Both the position numbers and the translations under genes were made by a program. The notes beneath the pieces are model-generated. The model worked only from the letters and a program-made list of their open reading frames with translations, searched no databases and was not told where the DNA came from. 64,000 nt of DNA, from contig FN649734.1 of NCBI GenBank assembly GCA_000310025.1, positions 4,626,441 to 4,690,440 on the forward strand, given 5' to 3'. Source of the DNA: Ectocarpus siliculosus (taxonomy: Eukaryota > Sar > Phaeophyceae > Ectocarpales > Ectocarpaceae). This document shows, piece by piece, positions 24,401 to 36,900 of this stretch. Each line of letters starts with the position of its first letter. The stretch's first letter is position 1.

Positions 24401-27400
24401 TGTAATATGCGTGAACGCGCTCTCTCTCGCCTGCGGGGCGCTCAACAGTTTTTGCTGGGAGTGAAAAACTTTTTTTTTGTTTTTCCCGCTTTCTTTTTTG
24501 CTGTGGGTGGCATCTCGAGAAACTAGGCTCCGATGCGTCCGGTCTAACTGAGACGGGGCCTCGGAAAAGCTTGGTTCGGTGCCGCGTGTGTAGGGTGCAA
24601 GTGTGCACAGCGTAGGTTACGGGGTAGGTGTCCGCGCGACGGTTGTCCCTCGAAGGGCTTGCTCTTGCGTGTCCGGTGGGAGACGCGGGGTTGACCGGTA
24701 ATCCGGGGCCATCGTTTATCGCTCTGAGTTTTCTTTCGGCGGTCGTTTTTCGTCTCGGGCGTGCGTGCTGTGTGTGTGACAATCTGCTAAGCTCTGTGTG
24801 CCGATCGCTGCTGCTTGTTTGGACGCCCACCGCAGCTCGGCGGTAGTGTCGTTGGTTTGTTGTCTTGCTTGTGCGGTGTGAAGGAAGCGGGGCGTTGGGG
24901 TTGATACATATCGGGCACGCTCCCCCCCCCGGTTGTCCGGTCAAGGGGTGAAACTGTTCGATCTCTTGATCAAGACACAGTACATAAGATTGTCTCAATG
25001 CCTCCGTTTCGCCTGTAGATCCTTGTCCTGGCGTATTGCGTTTGTGCGTGTGCCGGGGTTGTTTCTCGTACCGATGTCTCTTTTTTTGCTTGAATGTTAG
25101 TCGTGTTTTTTTTTTGTTTTGTGTGAATGGGTGATGCTGTTGCACTACAGCAGCACAGTAGTATTGTTTTCGATCGTTGTTCGTGTGCGTCGTGTCATTG
25201 TGGGTGCTGTCCTCACGGCTTGAGCCTGCGTCGTGTGCCGTCACCGACGTGTTGCCCCCCTTCCACCACCTTGCTTGATGATTCTCCGTCCCCCCTGTGT
25301 TGTCTTTCGCCCTTTTGTTCCTGCTGTGCGCTGCGCTCCCACGCGTCGTGTGCGCCATGTTAGGCGCCACTACCACCCGACCTTGGGAATAAAGGAGCGA
25401 ACGGGAGCTCGCGTAGTCGAAGCCTTCCGGGCACGAAATCAACAACAAGAACGCCATCGGGTGAGATACCACGGGTCGTAGCAGCGGTAGTCTACACTAC
25501 TCGTGGCAATATTTTTTAGGTTGGCATTCATTGCACAGCAGTCGGGGTCCGTCAATAAGCGCGGTGTAGTGACAGTCTCCCTCGACCTCTCTATTGATGG
25601 GGTGGTAGTACACAGTAGCACCAAACAATGACGCGACCACCTCCATTTCATTGAGCCCCCCGCCCGAGTCATCCTTGTGAAATGTAGCCTGGGCCGGCGA
25701 AAACCCGGCATATCACTCTTCCGTCCCGGCATTGTAGGGATGCGAGGCTAATGGCCTAATGACTACGGCATGCGTTTACACCCCCTACCTGCCTCAAAAG
25801 GCTCCCTTGTCGAGATCGACGAGGGCGTCATTGTCGCGAAAGCTTTCCGCTCGAGGGGCGAGAAGGACAGGGCAGCGGCGGCGGCGGCGGCGGCGGCGGC
25901 GACGGCGGCGACGGCGGCAGACATTAACACCAAGAACGCTCCTCAGCACTCGCGGCCGCCGCGGAAGGCCAAGCGCTGCGCCGCTTCTCGCACGGAGATA
26001 GGAGCTGGCCCCGGCGCTGCGCCCGCCGTAGCCGAGTGCCCCTCAAGAACAGGAGCGGGGGCCCCGGGGTACTCTCCCGTTGTTGGTTGCGGGGGTTCCT
26101 CCGCTGCCGCGGGGACCCCGCGGGCCGCTTGGCCTGCGAAGGACGGGAATCGTGCGGTGACGTCCGGGGGCGACGGAGGGGCGGTGGCTGTCAAGAAGAG
26201 GACGAGCGTGAGGCTGAGGGGAGGGGCCGCCGCGGCCACAGCGGAGCCTCCTCCCTCGGCTGTTGCTGCTGCTGATGCTGATGCCGCTTTTTCCGGTGGC
26301 CAGTGCCACAGGCAGGAAGAAGAGGGGCAGGAGGAGGACATTGACGAGGTGTCCTGGGAACTGAGACGGCTCGCCAGGGACGAGGTCAAGGTTAACGCCA
26401 AGAATCTCTACGCTCTCTCCGAGCTAGGAGGTGCGTTGTAGAAGCTTGTGGTGCGAAGCCGGGTGTGGGCGAGGTTGTAGATGTACTCATATGGCACGAG
26501 AGGGGGTGGGGGGGTGATGGGCGTAGCAGTACCATGTGGCGTGCCCCAATCCTATTACCTTTTAATACATGTCCCTTACGAGACAGGGCGCTCGTACCGC
26601 TCGGTATGGGATGCCGCCAACATTCTGGCACTCTCGAAACCTGTCTACCGTGTTTGGATGTAGGAGAAACGATTGCTGATCTTGTCTCCGTCCCCATCGT
26701 TCAACCTAAGGTGTTCTTGCTGATGTTGTCCCCCACCCTTTTCATTCGGCCGGAGGGCAGGTCCGGTCGTGGCTTCCTCTTCTTGCCTGGAAAAGTCTGC
26801 ATTCCAGAAAATATTCAGAGCGTTTCCGCTATTCAGTGATGTAGCGGTACATGCATGTTTACATCAGATACTTAGGTCACTTCGTATTCGTTGCTTGAGA
26901 CCTGGTAATATCTGAACCCCGTGTTTCCATTTGTGTTTGTGTATTTTGTTTAAGAAATGTGTTCGGGTTGCCGCTATGCCGTATGGACTGTGTTTTGTCG
27001 ACGTGAGCAGCCTACTGTCGGCAGGAGCGGAAGGTGTACCAGAGCGTGTTCGACCGCGACGAGTGGGCGAAGGATGTCCTCAGTAACGCGCTCCGCCTCA
27101 GCGAAGTGGGCAAGACCGTCGACCTGAAGGGGAAGGTGTGTGTGCGTGCGTGTTTTCTTCCTTAGCATCGACCGCGCTAACCGGCTGGCCAATGGAAAGA
27201 CGAGGGTGTGTGTGTGTTCTCGGGGGAGGCAACAAGCCGTCTAGTCGCATGGGCCGCGTTCGCGGTATTGTTGTTGTGGTGGGGGTGGGTGTTACGTTCT
27301 AAACTTGAACTTTCGAGGAAAAATAATCGTCTGCCGGGCTTTGGTGTCCGTGGGATGTTTTCTCTCACGATCCACATTTTCTGAAACGATCCCCCCCACC

Positions 27401-30400
27401 TCTCAACTCATGCCCAATCAAAACCAGCGGGCAAAGCCCCGTGGCGTCGGACTCGCGGACGACTTCCCCTATCACGACCCGACCCAGCTCCCCGTCCTCG
27501 AGGCGCTGCGGAAGCAGACGGTGGCCTACCAGCACCACCAGCGCAACCAGGAGGAGATGGGGGGCTTCGGGCTGGCGGAGATTGAGCAGGAGCGTGCTAG
27601 GCGGGAGAAGGTGGCCAACGAGGCTACGGCGGTCGCGGAAGCGAAAATGAAGTAAGTCTGTGGTTGTTGTTGTTATTGTTGTTGTTGTCAGTGTTGTTGT
27701 TGTTGGCCTTGGTGTTGGCATTGTCTCTACACGAACGAACCGGTCTGAGCTCCGCCTTTGGCACCGTCACTTCCGTCCTATTCTGAGCGAAATCTCACAA
27801 CAGCGAACAAAGTAACATAAAGAGCGTACGAGTAACAATGCCCCAACATCCCACGACAAACCAACAGGGACTGGGAGCACGCGCGGCTGGCGGTAGGCCG
27901 GAAGGGGCAAACCGGGAGGGGACGCGGCATCCCCATCCCCGGGGGCGTGGCGCACCCGTTCCTCCTCGACAAGAAGACGGCCGACTTCCTGTACTCGGTA
28001 GGGACGGGCGACGAGGTGGAGGTTAAGGACGAGTGGGACGTCTGGTGCCGGGCGAAGGTGGTTGCTGTTCGCGGGGAGGGGGGATGGGTGAGTGGTCCGG
28101 GAAGGGGGGCACCGCTATGTCCGTGCAGTGTGTCGGGGGGTGTACTCACAGCTGTGTACGCCGTAGTCGTTGGACCCTTCGCGGGGTGGGGTGACCGACT
28201 AACCTCGCTGCGGAGTGAATTTCTGGTCCGTGGAGGAGAATGGTGGAAACTGTTCTACGCACGAGAAACTAGCGCGCCGGATCGATCGGCGATATAGGTG
28301 TCTTTGTTATCGCTCTTGACGACGACGGCGCTCACTTATTGAAATGATCCCGGAAAATGAAAAACAATAACGGAGCCAGACCACCGCGTCCAAGAAAGGG
28401 AGGAAGCACGTTACGAAACCGGACCATCGGTTAATAAAATGACCAGGACAAACACGGGGCCGAATGAATACGTTCGATGTCCTGGCGTTCCGCACTTGGT
28501 GCATTGCCCACCCCCCCCCCCCCCATTAGATGGGATGCCCAAATAACCCATGACATGTCTGGGTTGGCACATCAAACGCAAGGATAGTGACACTACCAGC
28601 TCTGGTTCATCCTTGCGAAACGTGCGTGGGCTGCGCCGGCGAAATCGCTCCGTCCGGCATCGTGTAGGGATTCGAGGTCATTCGTCTAACGACTACACCA
28701 TGCGTTTTACATGAGTATACCCCCCCCCCTCGTGTGTGGGATATCTAATCTCTCGTCGTGGCTTCTTTTTCGACACAGGACCCCAAGAAGGACACGAACG
28801 TGCTTCGTGCTGTGAAGGTCAGCTTCGAAGGCAGTGGTCCCGCGATGGATGCTTGGTGTTCGGTTGATGGAGGCATGGTGGCTAAGCCCGGGACTCATCT
28901 TCCTCTTGTAAGTGTCTCGCATGTATCGGTGGTGGTGGTTGTGTTTTTTGTTCCCACTCGTGATTTCGAGGCATTTTTTTTCGTCGCAATTTTGGTGTTG
29001 TTGTTGTGGCAATCTAACTTGTGTGGTTGGGTGATGGAGTGCGCTCGGGCTATTTTGTAGAGTATAGTATTGTCTGCTGTCGTCGTCAATCGATGTACTA
29101 GCGCTGTCTCCTCCTGTTGTCTCACCTTTTTTGTCTTGCCGTTTTTGTTGCAATCCTTCTTGCACTGCGCAGTCCAAGCGACAGCGTGCCCTGGCGGCCA
29201 GAAAGGCCAGCGTGGCTGCGGCTGCGGCGGCGGCGGCGGCCTCGTCGAGGGCGGGCGCCAAGCCAATCAGAATCCGCGCGTTTCACGGCCCCCGGCCCCC
29301 ACCGGGCAAGGACTCGACAGCAGCGGTCTCGTCAAACGGCGCCGCTAACGGGAGCGCAAGCGCAGACTCCGAAAAGGTTGACGTCCAAGGTGGTGCTGCA
29401 GCCGCTAGCGCAAAGCGCAAACGGACAGGGTCATCGGACGACCGTCGACAAGGCAAACGGCCGGCAGCCGCCGGCGAGGGTTTTGGAGGAGGGGCGGGGT
29501 GCGTGGACGGGGAAACGCCGGCGGTGCCGGCGGCGGCGACGGCGGGTATGGTTCCTAGGTGTGCGCTGCGTGCAAGGGCTGGAAGCGACAGCGGGAACGA
29601 GAGCAGCAGCAGCACCAGTAGCGACAGCAGCAGCAGCAGTGGGTACAACGAAGTTAACGCGACAGGAAGGCCACGGAAGACGGCGGCGAGCTTCCGTCAG
29701 GCACGAAGGGCGAGCAGCAGCAGCGGCAGTAGTGGTAGCGGCGGGGTTGGCGGCAGCGGCGTCGGTGGGCTTGATACAATGGCTACTCGCTTAAGAGGCA
29801 CGGGCGACGGGGGTGGCAGCGTGAAAGCAGCAGCGGCAGCAGGAGAGGCGGTATCGAAGGAAGCAGGCATAGCTCGGGACAGTAGAGTGGGCAGGAGAGG
29901 CCGTGGCGGAGCGGTCGTCCAACAGCGCAAAACGGCGCGGAATGCTGCTCACCACAACAGCAGCAGCCACTCTTCCCCATCGGACCCCTTGTCCTCTCGC
30001 CGCACGATGCCTCTCGGCCGGGGCCCGTCGCCGCCCGGCGACGTCGTCGTCCCGAACGGAAGCGTGCCGGCAGCAGTAGTTGCCGCTTCTCCTTCTCCCT
30101 CGTCGCCTTCTCCGTTCGGCCGGAGGAGTAGTGGAAGAGTCGCCGGTCTTTCGAACGGTACCGGGGTCGGGGGGGGCACAGCCAAGGACCTCCGGTCGGT
30201 CAACAGCGGCGGCGGCGGCGAGTCGGGGGTTAACAGCTCGAAAGGGGGAGCGTCCGTTTCCGCGGCGGTGGCGGCGGCGGGATTGTCAGCACCGGCGCCG
30301 GACTTTTCTCCGTCCTCGACGACGGCGACGGCGACGCCGCCGACACCGCCGCTGTCTACCGCTACTACTAGCGCCGCCGCCGCTGCCGCTGCGGTGACAT

Positions 30401-30951
30401 CGGCCGGGAACGACAGCCCCAGGACGTCGGGACCCTGGGCTTCCGCGGTCACCACGACGCTCACGTCGTGGTCGGCGACGGCCTTGGGTAGGATATCTCC
30501 GACCTTGACGAACCGGTTCGTGGCAGCGGGGACAAACCCGGCGGCGGCCCCCGCAACTGCGGCAGCAGCCGCCTCTGCTGCGTGGCTCCCGGACAGCAAC
30601 AACGGCGCCGTCGGCGGCGGCCACAATGCCGGGCAGCCAAGGATCGGCGAGTTGGCGAACGACGCTGCTGTTGTTGGGAGCAATATTGTTCCGCCCAGCG
30701 GCTGTGACACTCTTGGTGGCGGTGTAAAGGCGAACCCCCATTCTGGTGCGGTTGTGGCTGCTGCCAACGGCCAGGCGGCGATTTGTTCAACTCTTGCTCC
30801 TCGCGATGCCGCCGCTGTTCCTACCACTGCTGCTGCTGCTTCCGCTGCTGCTGCTACCGTCGTAGGGGCATCTCCTACCCCTTCGGGCTTCGCTGCGAAC
30901 GTTAGGGCGAGCGCGACGAACGGTCTCAAGGTTGTATTCCGCCGGTCGTAG
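21412..30951 (+). CDS. ADA3: ADA3-like SAGA acetyltransferase-module protein with a Tudor/chromo-barrel-like domain, about 1323 residues
   Basis: Exons: 21412-21615, 21959-22016, 23041-23189, 23692-24159, about 25815-26430, 27011-27135, 27428-27651, 27868-28087, 28779-28907 and 29173-30951; lengths sum to 3972 with every phase matching. Three regions recall the ADA3/NGG1 family, which anchors GCN5 and ADA2 in SAGA: LDKLWSVTCAAHFCP (residues 23-37), LVPALGRPYEDLWAEES (101-117; family pattern PPLGxxYxxxWAxED) and EVSWELRRLARDEVKVNAKN (near 470-490; family pattern DEVxxELRxxQxELxxxxxxN). Residues about 655-722 (GDEVEVKDEWDVWCRAKVV, then KVSFEGSGPAMDAWC and AKPGTHLP) have Tudor-knot/MBT-like logic. 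The last exon encodes a 590-residue Ala/Ser/Gly/Thr tail with a basic KRKRTG patch. Exon 5 could start at another acceptor, and the N-terminus may lie upstream at 18.4-19.4 kb. ADA3 assignment is fairly firm, Tudor probable. Confidence 0.72.
22217..22740. other. False assembly gap with duplicated degraded flanks
   Basis: The 100-base N run at 22582-22681 is flanked on the left, after a G tract at 22218, by a homopolymer-distorted copy of 22760-23090, and on the right, before a G tract at 22737, by a distorted copy of about 22165-22215. The constant offset is about 525 bases. The real locus is probably one G tract with no missing sequence. It falls in the second intron of the ADA3-like gene, so the exons are unaffected. 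Confidence 0.88.
22862..22978 (+). repeat. Dispersed repeat family C, copy 1
   Basis: The segment with ggaaggcatccgtccgcgtc, agttgcaccgg and ttttgatgccaag aligns in order with 47135-47232 and 54131-54258. It lies in intron 2 of the ADA3-like gene. No terminal repeats or coding capacity were found. Confidence 0.55.
23222..23400 (+). repeat. Two-copy tandem repeat, period about 103 bp
   Basis: The word ttatcgatcg followed by ccgccagg and caccagtctt occurs first near 23227-23272 and again about 103 bases later. The duplication is confined to intron 3 of the ADA3-like gene and contributes no exon. Confidence 0.6.
24200..24520 (+). repeat. Three-copy tandem repeat, period 105 bp
   Basis: The word cctnccgggcgctcaac starts at 24220, 24325 and 24430, exactly 105 bases apart (one substitution in the third copy). 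Units also share cgtgtgggtg, aagacgtt and agctggtgt. The array follows the donor of exon 4 in the ADA3-like gene and is intronic. Confidence 0.8.
25671..25772 (+). mobile_element. Dispersed SINE-like repeat family B, copy 1
   Basis: It shares gtcatccttgtgaaa, gcctgggccggcgaaa and a tRNA-like end (tgtagggatgcgaggc, then taatgactacggcatgcg) with 28556-28712 and the inverted copy at 44709-44833. It ends about 40 bases before exon 5 of the ADA3-like gene. Confidence 0.65.
28556..28712 (+). mobile_element. Dispersed SINE-like repeat family B, copy 2
   Basis: About 130 bases align with the reverse complement of 44709-44833: caaacgcaagga, ttcatccttgcgaaa, cgccggcgaaatcgctccgt and attcgaggtcattcgtcta. 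On the minus strand the 28.7-kb end resembles tRNA boxes A and B. It lies just before exon 9 of the ADA3-like gene. Confidence 0.7.
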
Positions 30952-33900
30952 TGCCGTGTGCCGTGGAAGGTAGCGTGTTTGTGCTCGTGAGCCTGGGAGG
31001 AAGGTTATGAGGCGCGCCCCCCCCCACACACCTGGCACACGTATGTACGAGAGTTGGGATCTCCGAATACCCCCTCCCCCCCATGCGGATGGTGGGGCCG
31101 GTATTGTTATGTTAGGGCGAAAGCGGTGAGTTGAATTGGTGGAGGGTTGTGTCCTGCTGGCCGTGTGTGGATATCACCATGAGAAACAGTGACAGCATGC
31201 ACCCCCACGGTTAGGGTGTGGGGTGAGCATTCTCGATGACCCTCAGCTTTTGTCCATGTCTCGAAAAAGGGTCAGAAGAAGAACAGCGATGGAGGCGGAG
31301 GGCGGGGGCAAGTAGCTGGTGTTGTGGCAGTGCGTATGGTTATGTGTTTAGACCGACCGGGATGTCGAGGAGCTTATCGTTAGATGCGTAACGATGTTTG
31401 CGTGTTTATCACGAGGGCGCTTTTGTACGTGTCCCGTAATGAAAAAAACAGAAATCAAAATTGTGAGCTTTGTGATTAGTGGAATCCTCTACCATGTGTC
31501 AACGAAATGTTATTAAAGATGAACAGGAAAGAGGGAAGGGGTCGGGAGGGAGTATTATTAGTAGTAGAGATCAACTGATCGATCGCACGCGTCGAAGCCA
31601 TCTTCCGCCGTTTTATTTTTCGCCAATTTTTCAATGCCGGGCATTTTGCTGATTGAGTTGATTGGTCTTTATGGATGTGATTGTGCTGTTTCTGTTTTCA
31701 CGTGTTTTTTGTCCCAGTAAGACAAAACGAAAATCACGTTCATTTAGTGTGAAAAATTGAGTTGGCAATTTCTATTTTTGGGGGGGGGTTGGGGCGGAGT
31801 TTTTCGACCGCGTGAGTGAAAAGCGACCGGTTGACTGCTGACAAAAAATGGGCGGTGGTATGCTTACGTACGGGGTGGAAGTTCCGTGTCCCCATCATTG
31901 TTTTTCTTTTTGTGTCGTACTTGCGGTAGTAGTAGGATGTTTTTATGCAAGAGTATTCGGGAGGTGGGCTTCGTGACGCCCCATCAACGCTGTTATTTAG
32001 GTAGATGTGTGTGCAACAAGCAACGACATTCATTCATCACATCAGACAGCCTCCGCACTCACTCCGCAAGAGCCCCACCAAGCGGATTCTACGGGGCCTC
32101 TGTGGGACAGATGGAAAAGGCACGTAGGCACGACGAACGGACCGGAGGACAACAGGTTATGAGCCTCGCCGTTAGACAAAGCTTACCGCGGTAGGCGTGT
32201 TTGGCGGGCGGAGGTAGGCGCGCGGGGTGCTTTCGTCGGCAGGTGTTGGTCTGGACAGTGCTGGGGCGAGAGGAGAGGAGCCGTCGATTGTTGTGTAGGG
32301 TTCTGGGAAATTTTGGAGGAGGACCTCCTGTACAGGCTACTGCTACTATTACTGCTCTTAGCTCTTTGACGAGTTTCTGCGTTATGTATCCTCTCGTCTT
32401 TGTTCTGCATCTATCTATCTGTCTCTGGCCGTGCGTTGGCGTGACCGACGTCGATATTTTGTGTGATGCAGGCATGGCGTTGGGTGTGGATCCGCTTATG
32501 CTATTTTTTCTGTGTCCGTCGGATAGGTCAGCCAGCCAGACCACCCTTGAAAAACCTCACGGAGGGTTTGCTTGTTTGTTGGTTGCGGGCGCAACTGCTG
32601 TTCATTAATGCTCTTTGTTGTGTCGTCGGTGACTCCGATGCATCATCTTGGGATAGACGGACACAAGCAACAAGCAGCAAGCATTCCGAGCCTAGGGCCT
32701 TGGGGTTTGTTTCTCTTCTTGATTGAAATTGTTTTCGAGTGTTCGGTTGGGAGAGGCGCGATCGACCTTTCTTGTTGTTGTTGCCGGTCTTGATGCTATA
32801 TATGAAGTCCGAGTGTACTGGTAGGAGGGGGATGTGAATGTACGCCCGCCCGTCGGTGGGGCGCTGGTGTGCTGGCATACTTGTATGTCCTGCCATCGGC
32901 GTATTTATATGCCGCCATGGACAAGTGTAGGTCTGTCACCACAACAAGGACTTATGTATGTAGGAAATCCTCCTCGATGCGATTGATTCTTTCTTGTCTT
33001 TACTCGTGATGGCGTTAGAGAGCATGAGGTTTATTGTTTCATCACGGTGGGAGGGGTGAGAAGGTGGGAGTGCTTTCGGGAAAGGGCACATCCATTCTTG
33101 TAGTAATATTACCAAGGAGAGAAAATACAAGATGTTTGTGCATCATGACCTCCTCCGAAGGAAGGGACTACATGCATGCGTACATGATGAATCAGGTGTA
33201 AGACGCGAGACGGTGTGGATGATGAACACGCGATGCAAGAAAGTGTGTCGTCCAACGTGCTGCCGTTAGCCACAAATAAATCTTTGTTCGGGGTAAGTTA
33301 GCCGAACGCGAATGCCAAATCGAACGCGAACGCTACTACACCGTAAGAGGCGGAGCGATGGCACCCACCCCCGCTACTGACTTTAAGAAGTTCTCGATTG
33401 CTCCACTCCACACCCAACGGGGTGCGGAACGTTTTACCATGGTGTAATGGATAGCCCTCGACGAGATGATTCCAAAACCACTAATAATCGACTAAATCGT
33501 GGTGGCAAGGTTGGGACATTCTTGGTCGTGGAGAAATGATAATGGAGCTTTGAAAGTCGATCGAGCGGGGTACCCTTCTCCTAATGGGGTAATACTCCTA
33601 AAACTACTCTGTACTCTGGAGTACTTCCGTTTCGACGTTTTGTTGTGCGTGGGGTTTCCCTACACATTTATTTACTTACTTGCTGCCTTGATCTTGCTCT
33701 TGCCCGCAACACTCTGTGTTTTCTGGGTTTCGAGCGTGCCGAATCTGAGCAGTCTAGATACTAGAGACTGGTTGGAGGGTCCGAACGCACTGCAACGCAC
33801 CCATATGCAGTTGCATCATCACCAACCAAATTGTTGACAAACCCGTTCACTTCATGCAAGCAAGATACTTGGCCTACATACACAATGCTCACATCGTTCA

Positions 33901-36900
33901 TCAAGTAAGTTAATGTATCAAGCACCTCCTCTTCAGCGCATGGTCATGTTATCCAGCCTCTCAACGATTAAGTATTGCTCAGCTCTCTCTCTCTGCGCGT
34001 GTGGAAGGAATGTGCGTGGTGGTATCATGCCGACACTGCACAGCACGCTACGTACGTGATCGCGTACGCCACCCGCCTGACCGCTCCGTTGTGCCATTAT
34101 GTAACTTGTTGTGTGTCCCGATACATGTGATACGCATAGATGATGCACCGAGAGCCCGGGGGGCGGAGCTACTACTGCTGTAGGAGGTCGACGGCCAGTT
34201 CGTGAAGCTTGCAGTAAGGCGTGAGGTGCCGTGAGGGACACAGAACATCGTGGAGCAGTGTGACTACCGAGGATCACGGCCACGAGCGTTGACAACACAA
34301 CGGCCGGTTTCGCGGTTCACAGTTTTTCCGTTGCGGGTCACGGGGTTTCCGTCCCATGAGCAGGATCTCGTACGCGTGTCCCACCCCTTTCCCGATATTT
34401 TTTTCCTGTTGCCGTCAAGCGTCCCCCCTCAGGACGAAAAAAGCTGCCCCGTCTCCATCTCTGGGAACGACTGGCTTGTTTTGTGCCAGCCCTCCCTCGA
34501 GTCTAGCTGCGCTGGGTGTGGCTGGCCAACGAAGGGCTGTGTGGAGGCTTGGGCAGAGAGAAGCCGGGTCGCCTGGCGTCAAAACGAAAGGTATACATAC
34601 CCTTGCGTTGTTGAACAAGGCCAACAACACATCAAACGTGTAACAGCCGATTTTCTCCTCTGCTGCTGTACAATTAGGGTTCGTTCGCGACCGCGTCATC
34701 GACTCTGTCTTGAGCCCTGGCTTCGGCTGGTCGCTTTTCTTGGCGTTGACGCTCGTGTGGGGACGCAAGTCGATGCACGCGTACGTGTCTCGGTTTGCCA
34801 CCCGCGCATTCTATGTGTGTTTTTCGCGAGTCACCGAGAGAGTGTGTGCGGCCCTATCGCTCCTCTATGCTCGCCAGACTCGCGCACGTGCGTTGAGCTG
34901 CTAGTTGGTAGCACAGCAGCCTGCTTGCGCGCCTCCACGGCCCAGTGGTGCATACCCAGCACAACAAGCGTACCGCGCTTGGTGTGCATCTAGAATGATG
35001 TCCTGAATTCCGCCGTTGCTGTACACCCGAAGCAAGGCAATACATACCCACGACACACCACGAGAAACAGACGTCAGCGGCTCTAAAATGCACGTGTACC
35101 GCGCGACCTACCCGTACATCGCCTCATCTCTGAGAATTGCAGCAGCAAGGAGGGGGAATTGGGCAAGGCGGGTGTTGGGCGTATGTTCCATTCCCTTGCC
35201 CCGTGGCACTACCCACTTCCTGGTGGCGTTGTCGAACGAAAGGTCTCGGCCTCTCGACGCTGCTTGATCCACTCCCCGTTTGCCTTCAACTGAAAAAAAA
35301 ACTCTCGTGCTCTTTCCGCCTCTTGGATGGGTCAGCGGATCCCGTGCGGTTCGATATGTGCATCCGTCTTGTAGCATACCAACAGGACGACCGTTCGTGT
35401 GTTTAGACTATCTAGCTCTGGGCGCTGGGGTCGTGAGCTTGCTTTCCGTGTGGCATACCGCCCACAATTCCGCTGGCGCACAATATTGCCAAAACACCAC
35501 GTTCGTTCGTCCATGGAAAATCGAAGTCGAGCGTTTGCGGCGTGACGTGGGATACCACCTACCTGACTTTCCTCCAATATGCTACAACCACACGCTTGTA
35601 TCTTTGCCGACGTAAGGGTTGTAGCACACATGGAATTATATTTTGCAACGATTGGGAACCGAAAGGCGAGGCGACCAACCAGAGGACAGATATTCTGCTG
35701 CATGGGACCCCGGCTACACAGAGGTAGTGAGTTTACATACGAGCGTACCAGCTCTTGTAGGCAAGACACCTTACGGCGACAGCGGTGACGTGTTTCATGA
35801 TAATATAAGAAAAAAAAAAAAGAACGATAACGTGGTGTTGTTCAGGTCTTCCACCTCGTATAGGTACGTACGTCTGCTGGGCTGCTTTAGAGGTCACCAA
35901 AGGCTCGCAACTCAAGTGCTGTGTGCGCGTGCTTACGAGCCTACTTGTCTGCTGCTCTTGGTGTGTGCAAGTTCATATTAGTTTTTGCGTCATGCGTATG
36001 CTTATGTATGCATCCGAACGACCACACGTTTGTGTGCCGCGGGTTGCATAGAGGATACCGCACCCGCTGGAATAATTTTCAAAGCTCGATTACTCCGCAG
36101 CAGAAACGGCAGTGACAGTGCCGACTATGGCGGCATTGGAATTGCTGTCTCGTCGAGTGCAATCCGACTACAACATAGTACGTGTCATTTGATATATGTA
36201 CATGCTTGGTATCCATCTTCTATAGGAGTAATGCATCGTTTGTATTGAATTCCAGACGGGGTGTGGTGTCTCACGCAACATGCGGCAAGAACGTGATGTG
36301 GACGTTGGAGAGGTGGGTGAGCGACTCCGAATCAGCTGCTCCGAACATTGATACTACATCCTCCGTCCTCTTCGCGTACGTACTCAATCGCGTACACGTC
36401 AACTACATCCTACTTACACAGCAGTGATTTATTTTTCGTCTTTTTCTCTCGTGTCAGCACATAGATACATAACCGGGAGTCCAGACCAGTGACGACGAGA
36501 CGACGTTGTTCCTCTTTCCTACCCTCTCCCTCTCTCGTCCTTTCAATGTGTGCACGCGCATGTCTCTGTCTCCGGTAGAGTGCGGATGAAATCTTGCGGC
36601 ACAGATGGACTAATCGAGTTGTTTTTACTGCAGGGCGAGTGCTTGCTGCAGGGCGGGTAAATCCGCCTGGCACTAACCGCGCTATGCTGTAGATTGTCCA
36701 CGACTCTACCCTCCAACCGTTTCCAGTCATTGCGGCTTGTGCCGTGCATTAACAAATGCATAGATCGATGGGACGAACACACACACGACAAACACAAGTG
36801 CCCGCTTGCCTCTATCAATAACCAATACCGGTAATAGCTGTGCTCGTGCGCACACGTAGTCCTCGCATATGCCGCGAGGCTTTCCTTTTTTGACGGCGGA

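Noticed and set aside
25395-25460. Possible 66-bp exon (ERTGARVVEAFRARNQQQER) between exons 4 and 5 of the ADA3-like gene
   Set aside because: Flanked by ag and gtgaga in phase 0, so it cannot be excluded, but the acceptor lacks a pyrimidine tract and the model closes without it.
24393-25472. 359-residue minus-strand open frame
   Set aside because: It lies opposite an intron of the ADA3-like gene, is Thr/Arg/His-rich without domain features, and overlaps the 105-bp tandem array.
29949-30929. 326-residue minus-strand open frame rich in Ala and Val
   Set aside because: It is the complement of the low-complexity final exon of the ADA3-like gene and has no independent start context or exon structure.
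34250-34993. 247-residue plus-strand open frame
   Set aside because: Cys/Arg/Val-rich composition typical of chance frames, no motif, no splice partners; overlapping frames in other phases are similarly open.
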